A DNA stretch of 64,000 bases, from positions 124,001 through 188,000 of the forward strand of contig DASPKM010000004.1 of NCBI GenBank assembly GCA_035628135.1. Direction: 5' to 3'. The position numbers were made by a program, and so were the translations under genes. Source of the stretch: DASPKM01 sp035628135 (GTDB lineage: Bacteria > Bacteroidota > Bacteroidia > Chitinophagales > Chitinophagaceae). Below the pieces are notes generated by a model. The model ran no database searches and had not been told where the DNA came from. It was given only the letters and a program-made list of their open reading frames with translations. Shown in pieces: positions 33,454-42,909 of the stretch (positions are counted from its first letter, which is position 1; each line of letters opens with the position of its first letter).

Positions 33454-36400
33454 ATGCGAAAACTTTTACGACTGCTTGCGGCGGCATTGCTGTTGCTAGG
33501 GCAATCTCCGCTTTTTGCACAGGAGCGGGAAGTCAATGGCACTGTTCTGAACAATGCCGATAATACTCCCATCCCGGGCGTTACAGTTACCAACCAAAAT
33601 ACCAATCAAAGGGTGCAGACTAACCAGAATGGTTATTTCAGCATCAGGGCCCAGAATGGCCATGTACTCGTTTTTACTTCTGTGGGCTTTAGCAGGGCAA
33701 CCGCAACCGTTACCGGCGATAACCTGATATCGGTGCGCATGAGTGTGAGCGCTGGTGAACTAAACTCGGTGGAAGTTACAGCGCTCGGTATCAGCCGCAG
33801 CCGGAAATCGCTGGGTTATGCTACGCAACAGGTAAAAGGCGAGGACATTGCCAACTCACAACGGGATAATGTGATCACTGCACTTGCGGGCCGCGTTGCC
33901 GGCGTTACCGTTACCACTACCACAGGACTGCCAGGAGCTTCATCGGCCATCCTGCTGAGAGGCGCGGTATCGATGGATGGCAACAATCAACCCCTGATCG
34001 TTATAGACAACCTGCCTGTAGACAACTCCACTTTTATACAGGGCAACCTGGTGTCTGACGGTCCTAACCGTAATAACGACTATTCCAACAGGCTGCTGGA
34101 CCTTAATCCCAACGATATTGAAAGCATCAACGTGCTGAAGGGTCCCGAGGCAACGGCGCTGTATGGAAACGCTGGCGCATCTGGAGCGCTTATCATCACT
34201 ACTAAAAAAGCAAAAGCAGGGCGGTCATCCATTGCATATGACAATGCGTTCCGCCTTGAAAAGATCACCCGCTTTCCCGAAATCCAGCAAGTATATGGCC
34301 GTGGCGTAGCAGGTGTAAGAGATCCGCTGAGCAGGGTTTTTCTTGGTCCTAAATACGCGGACACTTCTACAATCTACAATAACATAGAAACCTTCTTCAA
34401 GACCGGCTTTACACAAAAACACAATCTTTCAGTAGAAGCGGGTTCAGAGAAAGTGACCTACCGCTTGTCTACAAATATTCTCGACCAGGAGGGCATTGTA
34501 CCGCAAACAGCCTACAACAGGTTTTCGATACGGCTCACCGGCAACGCGATCATCTCTCCGAAAATAGACATCTCCACATCATTGAACTATGTTACTTCGC
34601 GCACCAGGAAGGCAACCAAGGGGCAATTCGGTTTCCTGCTTAGCCTGCTCACCTGGCCCAGCGACGATGATGTAACAAGATATCTCAACCCCAATGGATC
34701 GCGCAGGGAGATTAGTGAAGGATCTACAACAGAGATAGATAATCCATTCTGGGATGTAAATAGAAACAAGAGCGAAGACAAGAATGAACGCCTGATAGGA
34801 GGAACAACGCTGACCTATAAACCAACTAAATGGCTTACGCTTAGGTCTGCGTTGGGCGTTGACCAATACTCAACTGTAGGATTCACGTTCATTCATCCTG
34901 AATCGAGGAACGGTATCGCAGCCAACGGTAACATTGAAACATTTACCGAGAACAGCAAATTGTACAGCGGCCAGTTTACCAGCATCATTACAAAAAACAT
35001 CAATGATTTCTCCAATCAACTGGTTGCCGGTTTTGCTTTCGACCAGCGCGAATATGAAGTGAATGCCATCAGGGGTGAAAGGTTTTATATTCCAGATTAC
35101 GTGAGCATCAACAATACAGACCCCACTACCCAACGCACCAAGAGCACATTGAACAGGGTGCGCAATGTGGGTTGGTTCGCGCAGGTACAGACGGGCTATA
35201 AAGACATCCTTTTCATAACCTTGTCTGGCCGCTACGATGGTGCGTCAACGTTAGTAAAGCCGGGCTTTACGCTCGACGACAGGACAAGGGATGCCTTCTT
35301 CTTCTACCCTGCCGGAAGTCTTAGCTTCAACTTTACAGAGCTGGGCATGTTCAAAGGCATCGGTTATATCGATTATGGAAAATTGCGCTTCTCTATCGGT
35401 AAAACCGGTAAAACAGCCAAAACGCCTTATGTGACCGCGTCAAGATATGTTCCCGTGCAAACTACCGGCGGTGGATTTGCCCTGAGCGTATTTGCAGGAA
35501 ATCCTGAGTTGACACCAGAGTTTACCGAGAACTATGAGATCGGCGGTGAAATGAAGTTCTTCAAGAATCGTTTAGGCATAGATGTGGCAGTGTATAAAAT
35601 GAGGAGCATCAACCAGGTGGTTGCTCCACGCCTTAGCTACGCAACCGGGGCAATTTTGAAATGGCTGAACGGCGGCACCGTAGAAAATAAAGGCATCGAG
35701 ATCATGCTTACCGGTACGCCGATCAAAACAAAGAATACTAACTGGGACATTACGCTGAACTTCGACCGTAACAGGAACAAGATCACAAAGATGCCCGCTG
35801 ATCTTCCCATATTCTACATTTCAGATTACGACATTCTTCCATTCGGCGGTGTTAAGGCTTTCTACCGCGTGGGAGGTTCTCTGTCGGCCCTGGGTGTTGA
35901 AGCCAGTGGCGCCACCAGCTTCCTGAGGAACAAAGATGGCAAGCTGCTCATCAATCCATCCAATGGCTTGCCAGTAAGGGATACCGTTCCAACGCTGCTG
36001 GGCGAAAGGTTGCCTGATTTTAAAATGGGATTCATCAATAACCTTCGTTATAAGAACTGGTCGCTCAGCATGAACTTCGATATCCGCGTGGGCGGCGATG
36101 TGTTCAACGGCAACGACCTTGCGCTAAACAATATCGGGCTTAGCAAACGCACGCTCGACAGGGAAACGCCCCGCGTGATAGAAGGCGTACTGAGAGATGG
36201 TTTGGAAAACACGGCCAATCCTACTCCCAACACCATCATTATCACCCCGTATTTCCAGAACGGCTATTACAACAATATTTATAACATCGAAGATTATTTT
36301 GAAAGGGATATCAACTGGGTGAGGCTACGTGATGTGACACTGTCTTATAATTTCTCATCGCTCATCACGAAACGCCAGAAATTGATCAAATCCGGCTCCA

Positions 36401-36567
36401 TCTTCGTAACAGGCACCGACGTATTCATGCTTACCAATTATACGGGTGTAGATCCCAACGTAAGCGCATTGAATGCTTCGGCGGGAGGTTATGGCGGACA
36501 AGGATTCGATTATGGTGCGTTGGCTTTGCCGGTAGGAATCAATTTCGGACTCAGGTTAGGTTTCTAA
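33454..36567 (+). CDS. SusC/RagA-family TonB-linked outer-membrane transporter
   Basis: 1037 aa. Signal peptide about 1-23 (ending SPLFAQ), then a carboxypeptidase-like regulatory domain (EVNGTVLNNADNTPIPGVTVTNQ), the SusC-specific linker (SVEVTALGISRSRKSLGYATQQVKG), a plug (LLRGAVSMDGNNQPLIVIDNLPVDN, IESINVLKGPEATALYGNAGASGALIITTKK) and a 22-strand-type barrel ending FGLRLGF. It forms the pore of a SusCD importer driven by TonB-ExbBD. The SusD gene follows after 12 bp. Cargo may be an oligosaccharide or peptide; no glycosidase or peptidase is encoded in the locus. Confidence 0.96.
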   Translation: MRKLLRLLAAALLLLGQSPLFAQEREVNGTVLNNADNTPIPGVTVTNQNTNQRVQTNQNGYFSIRAQNGHVLVFTSVGFSRATATVTGDNLISVRMSVSAGELNSVEVTALGISRSRKSLGYATQQVKGEDIANSQRDNVITALAGRVAGVTVTTTTGLPGASSAILLRGAVSMDGNNQPLIVIDNLPVDNSTFIQGNLVSDGPNRNNDYSNRLLDLNPNDIESINVLKGPEATALYGNAGASGALIITTKKAKAGRSSIAYDNAFRLEKITRFPEIQQVYGRGVAGVRDPLSRVFLGPKYADTSTIYNNIETFFKTGFTQKHNLSVEAGSEKVTYRLSTNILDQEGIVPQTAYNRFSIRLTGNAIISPKIDISTSLNYVTSRTRKATKGQFGFLLSLLTWPSDDDVTRYLNPNGSRREISEGSTTEIDNPFWDVNRNKSEDKNERLIGGTTLTYKPTKWLTLRSALGVDQYSTVGFTFIHPESRNGIAANGNIETFTENSKLYSGQFTSIITKNINDFSNQLVAGFAFDQREYEVNAIRGERFYIPDYVSINNTDPTTQRTKSTLNRVRNVGWFAQVQTGYKDILFITLSGRYDGASTLVKPGFTLDDRTRDAFFFYPAGSLSFNFTELGMFKGIGYIDYGKLRFSIGKTGKTAKTPYVTASRYVPVQTTGGGFALSVFAGNPELTPEFTENYEIGGEMKFFKNRLGIDVAVYKMRSINQVVAPRLSYATGAILKWLNGGTVENKGIEIMLTGTPIKTKNTNWDITLNFDRNRNKITKMPADLPIFYISDYDILPFGGVKAFYRVGGSLSALGVEASGATSFLRNKDGKLLINPSNGLPVRDTVPTLLGERLPDFKMGFINNLRYKNWSLSMNFDIRVGGDVFNGNDLALNNIGLSKRTLDRETPRVIEGVLRDGLENTANPTPNTIIITPYFQNGYYNNIYNIEDYFERDINWVRLRDVTLSYNFSSLITKRQKLIKSGSIFVTGTDVFMLTNYTGVDPNVSALNASAGGYGGQGFDYGALALPVGINFGLRLGF

Positions 36568-36579
36568 TTTTTAAAAATC

Positions 36580-38115
36580 ATGGACATGAAAAAATATTCG
36601 CTTCTTTTTATACTGGTTGTGATCATGGTGGCGCCCGCCTGTAAAAAGTACCTGGATGTAAATGAAGATCCGCGTACGCCGCAGCTTACGACGGGCGAAA
36701 CGCTGCTGCCGCATATTCAATCGTACATGGGCTTTGCACTAGGCCTCGACGCACGGTATGTAGGCAAATACGTACAGTACTGGGTGAACAATGCAGCCAA
36801 TGACGCTTTCGAAGGACATGGAAATCCGTTTCCGCAAGGCGCTGAAATGTGGACCATGCACTACACCAAGCTGGGTTTGGCCATAGACCAGATGTTATTC
36901 GACGCCATATCCAAGGAGAAATGGTATTATGCCGGCATAGCAAAGGCGTTGAGGGCATGGAGCTGGCAGCTTTGCACAGACCATTTCGGTGAAATGATCC
37001 TGCACCAGGCATGGCAACCCGACCGCTATATTTTTGATTATGATCCGCAGGAAGATATTTATAAAGAGGTCGAAAAGCTCTGCAACGAGGCCCTTGAATA
37101 TTTCGGCCGCGAATCTGCAAAGGGTATCGCCGCTAACAGCGACTTTATGTTCAAAGGCGATAAAGACAAATGGGTGAAGTTCGTATATGGCGTTCTCGCT
37201 ATCAATGCCAATCATTTGTCCAATAAAAGCACCTACAACCCCGCAAAGGTTATTGAGTATGCAGATAAGGCAATGGCAAGCAATGCGGACGATGCGCGCA
37301 TACAGTACAACGGTACCGTTGGCGGAAGCGCCACTACATCGGATGCCTTTGTGCTGGGACCAAGGAGGGGGAACATTACTTCGCTGGCTTACGTGCAATC
37401 AACTACCATCCTGAACATGCTTACAGGATTGCCGCGTGGTGTGAGCGTTGTAGACCCGCGCATTGCCAATATGTTGCAAAAAAGCCCCGATGGAAACTAT
37501 TACGGCGCAACGCCTACCAATGGAGATCCAAACGGCGCTGTAGGAAACAACAAGCGTGTGCCCGCAGTTATAGGCGGTTATGCGGCACCGTGGCCGGGCC
37601 GGTACCTGTTCAGGGATACTATTATGTTTCCCATTATGACGTATGCACAAATGCAATTCATAAAAGCGGAAGCGGCCTTCAAGAGCAACCAGACAGGCGT
37701 GGCATTTACCGCTTATCGAAACGGTATCGATAAGAGCATTGATTTCGTAAGCGCGCTTGGACCCACCGCTATCACGCCGGCGCAAAAGACCGCCTTTCTC
37801 AACAGCGCAGCCGTCGCGCAAACGGCGGCAGATCTTAAGCTTTCCGATATCATGACCCAGAAATACGTTGCGTTGTGGGGCTGGGGATTTGAAGAAACCT
37901 GGGCCGATATGAGAAGGTATCACTACGATACTACTATTTATAAAGGATATCTTATTCCCGATCCCAGTAAGCTGAGCGTCGCCAACAACGGAAAGCTCGC
38001 ATACCGGTTCAGGCCTCAGAATACCGAGTTCCTGTACAACCTGGACGCGCTGACCAAGCTGGGCGCTACCAATGCCGATTATCATACTTACGAAATGTGG
38101 TTTTCTAAACAATAA
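36580..38115 (+). CDS. SusD/RagB-family nutrient-binding lipoprotein
   Basis: 511 aa. Lipoprotein signal with Cys21 (VAPACKKYLDVNEDPRTP). The N-terminal TPR-like helices of the family are followed by ALRAWSWQLCTDHFGEMIL and a KYVALWGWGFEETWADMRRYHYD block near the C-terminus. It caps the SusC barrel on the cell surface and captures the substrate. It begins 12 bp after susC and is followed 10 bp later by the DUF4397 lipoprotein gene. Confidence 0.94.
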   Translation: MDMKKYSLLFILVVIMVAPACKKYLDVNEDPRTPQLTTGETLLPHIQSYMGFALGLDARYVGKYVQYWVNNAANDAFEGHGNPFPQGAEMWTMHYTKLGLAIDQMLFDAISKEKWYYAGIAKALRAWSWQLCTDHFGEMILHQAWQPDRYIFDYDPQEDIYKEVEKLCNEALEYFGRESAKGIAANSDFMFKGDKDKWVKFVYGVLAINANHLSNKSTYNPAKVIEYADKAMASNADDARIQYNGTVGGSATTSDAFVLGPRRGNITSLAYVQSTTILNMLTGLPRGVSVVDPRIANMLQKSPDGNYYGATPTNGDPNGAVGNNKRVPAVIGGYAAPWPGRYLFRDTIMFPIMTYAQMQFIKAEAAFKSNQTGVAFTAYRNGIDKSIDFVSALGPTAITPAQKTAFLNSAAVAQTAADLKLSDIMTQKYVALWGWGFEETWADMRRYHYDTTIYKGYLIPDPSKLSVANNGKLAYRFRPQNTEFLYNLDALTKLGATNADYHTYEMWFSKQ

Positions 38116-38125
38116 ATAATTCAAG

Positions 38126-38878
38126 ATGAAAAAAATATTCTTCTTTGCTTTCATAACGGCGCTGATGGCCTGCGAAAAGGAATATGATTCCATTTACACC
38201 TTCCCTCCTTCCGAGGGAAAGGCGAATGTGAAGTTCATACACGCTTTGCCCAATGTTTTTCCTGCAACTTCCACCACGGCGCAGGCCGGCCTGCAGGTGT
38301 ACCTGAATGATGTAAAGGTTACAGGTAATAACATCACGTACGGAGGCGGCGTGTTTCCTGGCCTCGAGTATGCGCAGGTGCCCGCCGGCAACCTTACATT
38401 AAAGGCAGTAGTACCCGCAACCGCTACTGCTCCCGAGGTGGTAGCCGTTACAGGACCGGTGGAGTTTACAGCAGGCAAAACCTACTCGGTTTTCCTGGCC
38501 GACACACTTCCAACTCCTACTATTTTCAGGATCGAGGAAGATTTTGCACCGCAGGCTGACTCGGGAAAATATTTCGTAAGACTGGTTAACCTAACGCCTA
38601 AAAGTGGGGCTTATGATTTATATGGTATTACCGATGCAACGATCGTAATACCCAATGTTGCATATAAAACTGCCACCCCCTTTGTACAGGTGCAAGTTGG
38701 TTCAGGCGCGCGGCAATTCACCATTAGAAAAGTTGGTTCTAACGTCAACATCGGAACGCCGGTTTCTATTACCCCTGTTGCCGGAAGGATGTATACAATT
38801 TTCAGCTACGGCATTGACGGAGGTACTGGCGCACGTATTCCGAGGCTTGCGTTTTTCACGTCGAGGTTCCAGAAGTAG
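38126..38878 (+). CDS. DUF4397-domain surface lipoprotein
   Basis: 250 aa with a lipoprotein signal (MKKIFFFAFITALMAC, Cys16). The mature part holds two beta-rich DUF4397-like repeats: VKFIHALPNVFP ... LQVYLNDVKVTG ... YAQVPAGNLTLKAV and VRLVNLTPKSGAYDLYG ... FVQVQVGSGARQFTIRK. Third gene of the SusCD operon, in the position where surface glycan-binding proteins usually lie. It may help bind the substrate, but no carbohydrate-binding fold can be assigned from sequence. A clear terminator follows. Confidence 0.85.
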   Translation: MKKIFFFAFITALMACEKEYDSIYTFPPSEGKANVKFIHALPNVFPATSTTAQAGLQVYLNDVKVTGNNITYGGGVFPGLEYAQVPAGNLTLKAVVPATATAPEVVAVTGPVEFTAGKTYSVFLADTLPTPTIFRIEEDFAPQADSGKYFVRLVNLTPKSGAYDLYGITDATIVIPNVAYKTATPFVQVQVGSGARQFTIRKVGSNVNIGTPVSITPVAGRMYTIFSYGIDGGTGARIPRLAFFTSRFQK

Positions 38879-38899
38879 TTCCGCATGCAGTCAATATAC

Positions 38900-38930
38900 A
38901 AAAGCCGAAACTTACTGTTCCGGCTTTTTT
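38900..38930 (+). terminator. Intrinsic terminator of the SusCD operon
   Basis: AAAAGCCG (38900-38907) pairs with CGGCTTTT (38921-38928), with extra AAC/GTT pairs inside, followed by a run of T. It lies 21 bp after the stop. The A-rich ascending arm could also serve the convergent gene at 38938. Confidence 0.78.
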
Positions 38931-38937
38931 ATTACAC

Positions 38938-40176
38938 CTAATGAAAGAAGAAATACGCCAGCATGATCGACGCGATGATTCCCGCAAGATCGGCCAGGAG
39001 GGCGGCGGGAACTGCGTAACGGGTGCGCTTAATGCCTACTGATCCGAAATACAAAGCTACGATATAGAACGTGGTATCGGCCGTGCCGTTGAATATACAA
39101 GCCAGTTGCCCCACAAATGAATCAGGCCCGTGTGGACCCTGGATGATCTCGATCATCATGCCCCTGGCCCCGCTTCCACTCAATGGTTTCATTAATGCCA
39201 CCGGCAATGCGGGCACAAAATCGGTATTGAATCCCAGCGCGGCAAAGAACCAGCTGATGCCCTGCAGCACATAATCGAACACGCCGCTGGTGCGGAATAC
39301 GCTGATGGCAACCAGCATGGCCACCAGGTAAGGAATGATCTTGACCGCAATTTCAAATCCCTGTTTCGCTCCTTCTATAAAACTGCCGAATACGTCTATT
39401 TTCTTTCGCAGTGCGCCAAGGATGAACACAAAAAATATCAGCAGGATGATGCCATTGCTGAATATCCTCGAAAAGTGCCCCACCCCTTCCTTGGTCATGT
39501 AGTTCTTGAAATAAAATATCATCAATGCCAGCAGCAAGGTGATGCCGCCGATCCATAGCATGATCACGGGTTGAAACAGGTTGATGCGCTGCTTGATGGC
39601 TACCACCATCATGGCTACTACGGTAGCCACAAAAGTGGCGATCATACAGGGAATAAAAATGCTGGTAGGATCTTTGGACCCCGCGATGATGCGCTGCGCT
39701 ATGATGCTCACCGGTATCAGCGTTAATCCCGATGCATGCAGCACCATGAACATGATCTGGGGATTGGAAGCGGTTTCTTTGTCGGGGTTTACGTCCTGCA
39801 GGCTCTGCATGGCCTTTAAACCGAAGGGCGTTGCCGCATTGTCGAGCCCCAGCAGGTTGGCGGAGAAATTCATCATCATGTGTCCCATTGCCGGGTGATT
39901 TTTCGGCAGGTCGGGGAACAGCCTGGCAAAGAAGGGCCCTACTATGCGCGCCAGGAAACCGATAGCGCCTGCGCGTTCTCCCACGTTCATGATGCCCAGG
40001 AACAGGCTCATGACGCCTATCAACCCAATGGCCACCTCCACACTGGTATTGGCAGTGGCAAATATGCCGTCTACTATCGTCTTGAATATTTCGGTATTTC
40101 CGAAGAACGTAAGCTTGATGAGGGCTGCAATAAATCCGAGGACAAAGAAGGATATCCAAATGATATTAAGCGCCAT
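38938..40176 (-). CDS. SpmA-SpmB fusion, nucleoside-recognition (Gate) domain membrane protein
   Basis: 412 aa with about ten membrane segments. The N-terminal half matches SpmA (GDxN-free Gate domain with MSLFLGIMNVGERAG, FPDLPKNHPAMGHMMMNFSANLLGLDNAATPFG). The C-terminal half matches SpmB (FIEGAKQGFEIAVKIIPYLVAMLVAISVFR, PLSGSGARGMMIEI, IFNGTADTTFYIVALYFG). In Firmicutes the two halves are separate genes needed for spore core dehydration; in non-sporulating Bacteroidota they occur fused and the substrate is unknown. It is convergent with the SusCD operon and divergent from the rhodanese gene. Confidence 0.92.
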   Translation of the reverse strand: MALNIIWISFFVLGFIAALIKLTFFGNTEIFKTIVDGIFATANTSVEVAIGLIGVMSLFLGIMNVGERAGAIGFLARIVGPFFARLFPDLPKNHPAMGHMMMNFSANLLGLDNAATPFGLKAMQSLQDVNPDKETASNPQIMFMVLHASGLTLIPVSIIAQRIIAGSKDPTSIFIPCMIATFVATVVAMMVVAIKQRINLFQPVIMLWIGGITLLLALMIFYFKNYMTKEGVGHFSRIFSNGIILLIFFVFILGALRKKIDVFGSFIEGAKQGFEIAVKIIPYLVAMLVAISVFRTSGVFDYVLQGISWFFAALGFNTDFVPALPVALMKPLSGSGARGMMIEIIQGPHGPDSFVGQLACIFNGTADTTFYIVALYFGSVGIKRTRYAVPAALLADLAGIIASIMLAYFFFH

Positions 40177-40370
40177 TGAGGTGTTGTTAAGGAGTGAAAG
40201 TAAGGAATTAGTTCAAAAATGTGATGCGATCAAACCGTCCGGCCCCGATATGGTGAAAAAGCGACAAGCGGTGTTAATTTTCCGACCTTTCAACTTGCAA
40301 ACCGACCTTCCATCTAAATACCACCATGCGGGGTTGCAGCCACATCTATATTTAAATCAAATAACCTTCT

Positions 40371-41591
40371 ATGCGTTACTTCCTGCCGGCGATTTTGGTA
40401 TGCTGCAGCCTGGTTTCACTGGCTCAATTTAAAAACGACAATGTACTTTTTAAAACAGTGAGTATCGAAGACCTGTGCGCTCAGTTGAAAGCAACGCCCA
40501 ATGCCGTGTTGCTGGATGTACGTTCCAAGGGAGAGTATGAGGATACCTCTACTTTTACCAACCTGAATATCGGCAGGCTGAAGAAAGCCATTCATCTCGA
40601 CATTAATGAAATGCCCACGCGCTGGCGTGAACTGACACCGTATAAAGACCGCCCCTTGTATGTAATGTGTTCGCACAGCCAGCGCAGCCGCCGCGTGTCG
40701 AAGATGCTGGCCGATAGCGGATTTACCAATATCATCAATGTAAACGGAGGACTTAGCACCTACAATATTTTGTCATCGGCCCAGGCATTGTGCAAGGACC
40801 AGTTGTATGAAACCAATAACAGTTATAAACTGGTATCGCCCCTGGACCTCTGCAATTTTGTGTCGGCCAATAAAGATGTTTTTGTGCTCGATGTAAGAAG
40901 CGACTCTGCATATCGAGGCATTGCGTCAGATGAAAGACAGAATGCGCCTGGAAAGTTGAAGGCCGCGGTCAATATCCCGATGGCCTCACTGAGTGGCTCG
41001 CTTGCATCGGTGCCGGCCAGTAAGAAAATATTGATCGTGGATGATTTCGGCAATGAATCGCCAAAGGCGGCGCGCTTGCTGGTGGAGAAAGGATACAAAG
41101 ATGTGCATGTGCTGTTCAATGGCATGGACCTGCTCACCGGCAGGAGCCGCGCCGAAATCCCGTGTTCCGGCAACCTGGTAAATAAATTAGTGCGCTACCA
41201 GGTAATGGCCGCGGATGAGTTCGATGCGCTCGTTCGAAAAGACAAGAACATTACCATCGTCGATGTACGGCCCGCGGAGGAATTTACAAATCAGTCCAAG
41301 ACAGCCTGGCGCAACATCGGGCAAATCAATAATGCAGTAAACATTCCGTGGGCAGAATTTGAAAAGCGTTCCGGCGAACTCGGGGCCGCAAAGGGCAAGC
41401 CTGTAATATTGTATCATTTCAGCAGCGCCACCGATGCTTTCAAAGCAGCCAAACATCTATCCGACCAGGGATTTCAGAAAGTATATGTATTAGCGGGCGG
41501 GCTGTTCAACCTTCGCTGGCAGGCTGCCAATCTTAAAGGCCGTTCGCAATTTAAGGACCACGTGGTAAATGTTCCTGCTGAAAATCTTTGA
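40371..41591 (+). CDS. Exported triple-rhodanese protein
   Basis: 406 aa with a signal peptide (about 1-19, ending CSLVSLAQ). Three rhodanese-like domains at about 28-130, 150-255 and 275-390. Only the first keeps a catalytic Cys (Cys100 in MCSHSQRSRR). At the matching places the second has VDDFGNES and the third YHFSSATD, so these two are probably non-catalytic and structural or binding. It is likely periplasmic, where sulfur transfer or thiol handling is possible. It stands alone in its orientation, followed by an A/T palindrome and the ychF promoter. Confidence 0.88.
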   Translation: MRYFLPAILVCCSLVSLAQFKNDNVLFKTVSIEDLCAQLKATPNAVLLDVRSKGEYEDTSTFTNLNIGRLKKAIHLDINEMPTRWRELTPYKDRPLYVMCSHSQRSRRVSKMLADSGFTNIINVNGGLSTYNILSSAQALCKDQLYETNNSYKLVSPLDLCNFVSANKDVFVLDVRSDSAYRGIASDERQNAPGKLKAAVNIPMASLSGSLASVPASKKILIVDDFGNESPKAARLLVEKGYKDVHVLFNGMDLLTGRSRAEIPCSGNLVNKLVRYQVMAADEFDALVRKDKNITIVDVRPAEEFTNQSKTAWRNIGQINNAVNIPWAEFEKRSGELGAAKGKPVILYHFSSATDAFKAAKHLSDQGFQKVYVLAGGLFNLRWQAANLKGRSQFKDHVVNVPAENL

Positions 41592-41603
41592 GCGGTTTTA
41601 TCG

Positions 41604-41688
41604 ATTATTAATTATTAGTTATTTGAGGTTCTGGGTTTTCTGACAATAACCGGGTATTAGTCAATCAAATAATCAATAATTAATAATC
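41604..41688. repeat. A/T palindrome of 7-nt units between the rhodanese gene and ychF
   Basis: The left arm at 41604-41627 and right arm at 41665-41688 pair over 24 nt with only two mismatches, around a 37-nt loop. The arms are built from GATTATT-type units and the right arm continues with another copy to about 41696. It could act as a terminator for the rhodanese gene. It ends 15 bp before the ychF -7 box. Confidence 0.65.
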
Positions 41689-41703
41689 AATAATCAAAAT
41701 GCA

Positions 41704-41711
41704 TACTTTTG
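41704..41711 (+). promoter_or_regulatory. -7 element of ychF
   Basis: TACTTTTG fits TAnnTTTG exactly, 20 nt before the ychF ATG. The stretch upstream is the A/T palindrome and contains no TTG at -33. Confidence 0.5.
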
Positions 41712-41731
41712 CGCGCTCAAAACACCGATAA

Positions 41732-42832
41732 ATGGCTTTACAGGCAGGTATAGTGGGTTTGCCGAACGTTGGAAAATCTACCCTCTTCAATGCGCTTAGC
41801 AATGCAAAGGCCCAGGCGGCCAACTTCCCTTTTTGTACCATCGAGCCCAATGTGGGCGTAATCACGGTTCCGGATAACAGGCTGATAGAGCTTGAAAAGC
41901 TTGTGAAGCCCCAGCGCGTGGTGCCTACCACCGTGGAGATTGTAGACATCGCAGGCCTGGTAAAGGGTGCCAGCAAGGGCGAGGGATTGGGCAACCAGTT
42001 CCTGGGCAACATCAGGAATACAGACGCCATCATTCATGTGCTGCGCTGTTTTGAAGACGAGAACGTCATTCATGTCGATGGCAGCGTAAACCCGGTGCGG
42101 GATAAAGAGATCATCGATATAGAGCTGCAATTAAAAGACCTCGATACGGTAGAAAAGAAAATTGCAAAGATCGAGAAGCAGGCCCGCGCTAATGAAAAAG
42201 ACGCGGCACGCGGATTGGAAATATTACAGGGCTTGAAAAAGCACCTGGAACAGGGACAGAACGCAAGGTCGTTCGCTGTATCCGATGAAGAAAGGGAAAA
42301 GCACGTGGCCGACATGTTCCTCCTCACTGTAAAACCGGTGATATACGTGTGTAATGTAGATGAAAAATCTGTTGTCAGCGGCAATGCGCATACCAGGGCG
42401 ATACAGGAAAAAGTGAAGGGCGAAAGTGCAGGCATCCTATTCATCAGCGCCGCCATTGAAAGCGAAATTGCGACGCTGGAAAGCTTTGAAGAAAGACAAT
42501 TATTCTTAGAAGACCTTGGCCTGCACGAATCAGGCGTAAGCAGGTTGATCACTGCTACTTATCAATTACTGAACCTGGCCACTTATTTTACTGCCGGCGA
42601 AAAGGAAGTGCGTGCCTGGACCATCACCAAAGGCATGTCGGCGCCGCAAGCCGCCGGCGTTATACATACCGATTTTGAAAAAGGCTTTATCCGCGCCGAA
42701 GTTATCAAGTACGATGATTTCATTAAGTATGGTTCAGAAGCTGCGTGCAGGGATGCGGGTAAGCTGGCCGTGCAAGGCAAAGATTATATCGTGGAAGATG
42801 GGGATGTCATGCACTTCCGGTTCAATGTATAA
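41732..42832 (+). CDS. ychF: Redox-regulated ATPase YchF (Obg family)
   Basis: 366 aa, normal length. Walker A is GLPNVGKST near residue 8, then DIAGLVKGASKGEGLGN (G3 region), a coiled-coil insert at about 125-200 and the C-terminal TGS-like domain ending IVEDGDVMHFRFNV. YchF hydrolyses ATP rather than GTP and binds ribosomes; it is linked to stress and translation control. Monocistronic, bounded by its own -7 box and a strong hairpin at 42861-42883. Confidence 0.97.
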   Translation: MALQAGIVGLPNVGKSTLFNALSNAKAQAANFPFCTIEPNVGVITVPDNRLIELEKLVKPQRVVPTTVEIVDIAGLVKGASKGEGLGNQFLGNIRNTDAIIHVLRCFEDENVIHVDGSVNPVRDKEIIDIELQLKDLDTVEKKIAKIEKQARANEKDAARGLEILQGLKKHLEQGQNARSFAVSDEEREKHVADMFLLTVKPVIYVCNVDEKSVVSGNAHTRAIQEKVKGESAGILFISAAIESEIATLESFEERQLFLEDLGLHESGVSRLITATYQLLNLATYFTAGEKEVRAWTITKGMSAPQAAGVIHTDFEKGFIRAEVIKYDDFIKYGSEAACRDAGKLAVQGKDYIVEDGDVMHFRFNV

Positions 42833-42860
42833 TACGGATACGCTTCAATTATAAAATGAA

Positions 42861-42883
42861 GAAGGCTCCCGATGGGAGCCTTC
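42861..42883. terminator. Bidirectional terminator between ychF and the TonB receptor gene
   Basis: A perfect 10-bp stem GAAGGCTCCC/GGGAGCCTTC with a 3-nt loop (GAT) in the gap between convergent genes. Flanking A- and T-rich bases are short, so strength is moderate. Confidence 0.75.
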
Positions 42884-42909
42884 GTTCTTACTAACCGCAT
42901 AATGTCTTT

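Noticed and set aside
39353..40159. A 268-codon frame on the same strand as the SpmAB fusion
   Set aside because: It is a shifted frame of the SpmAB gene, His/Arg-rich and without any domain.
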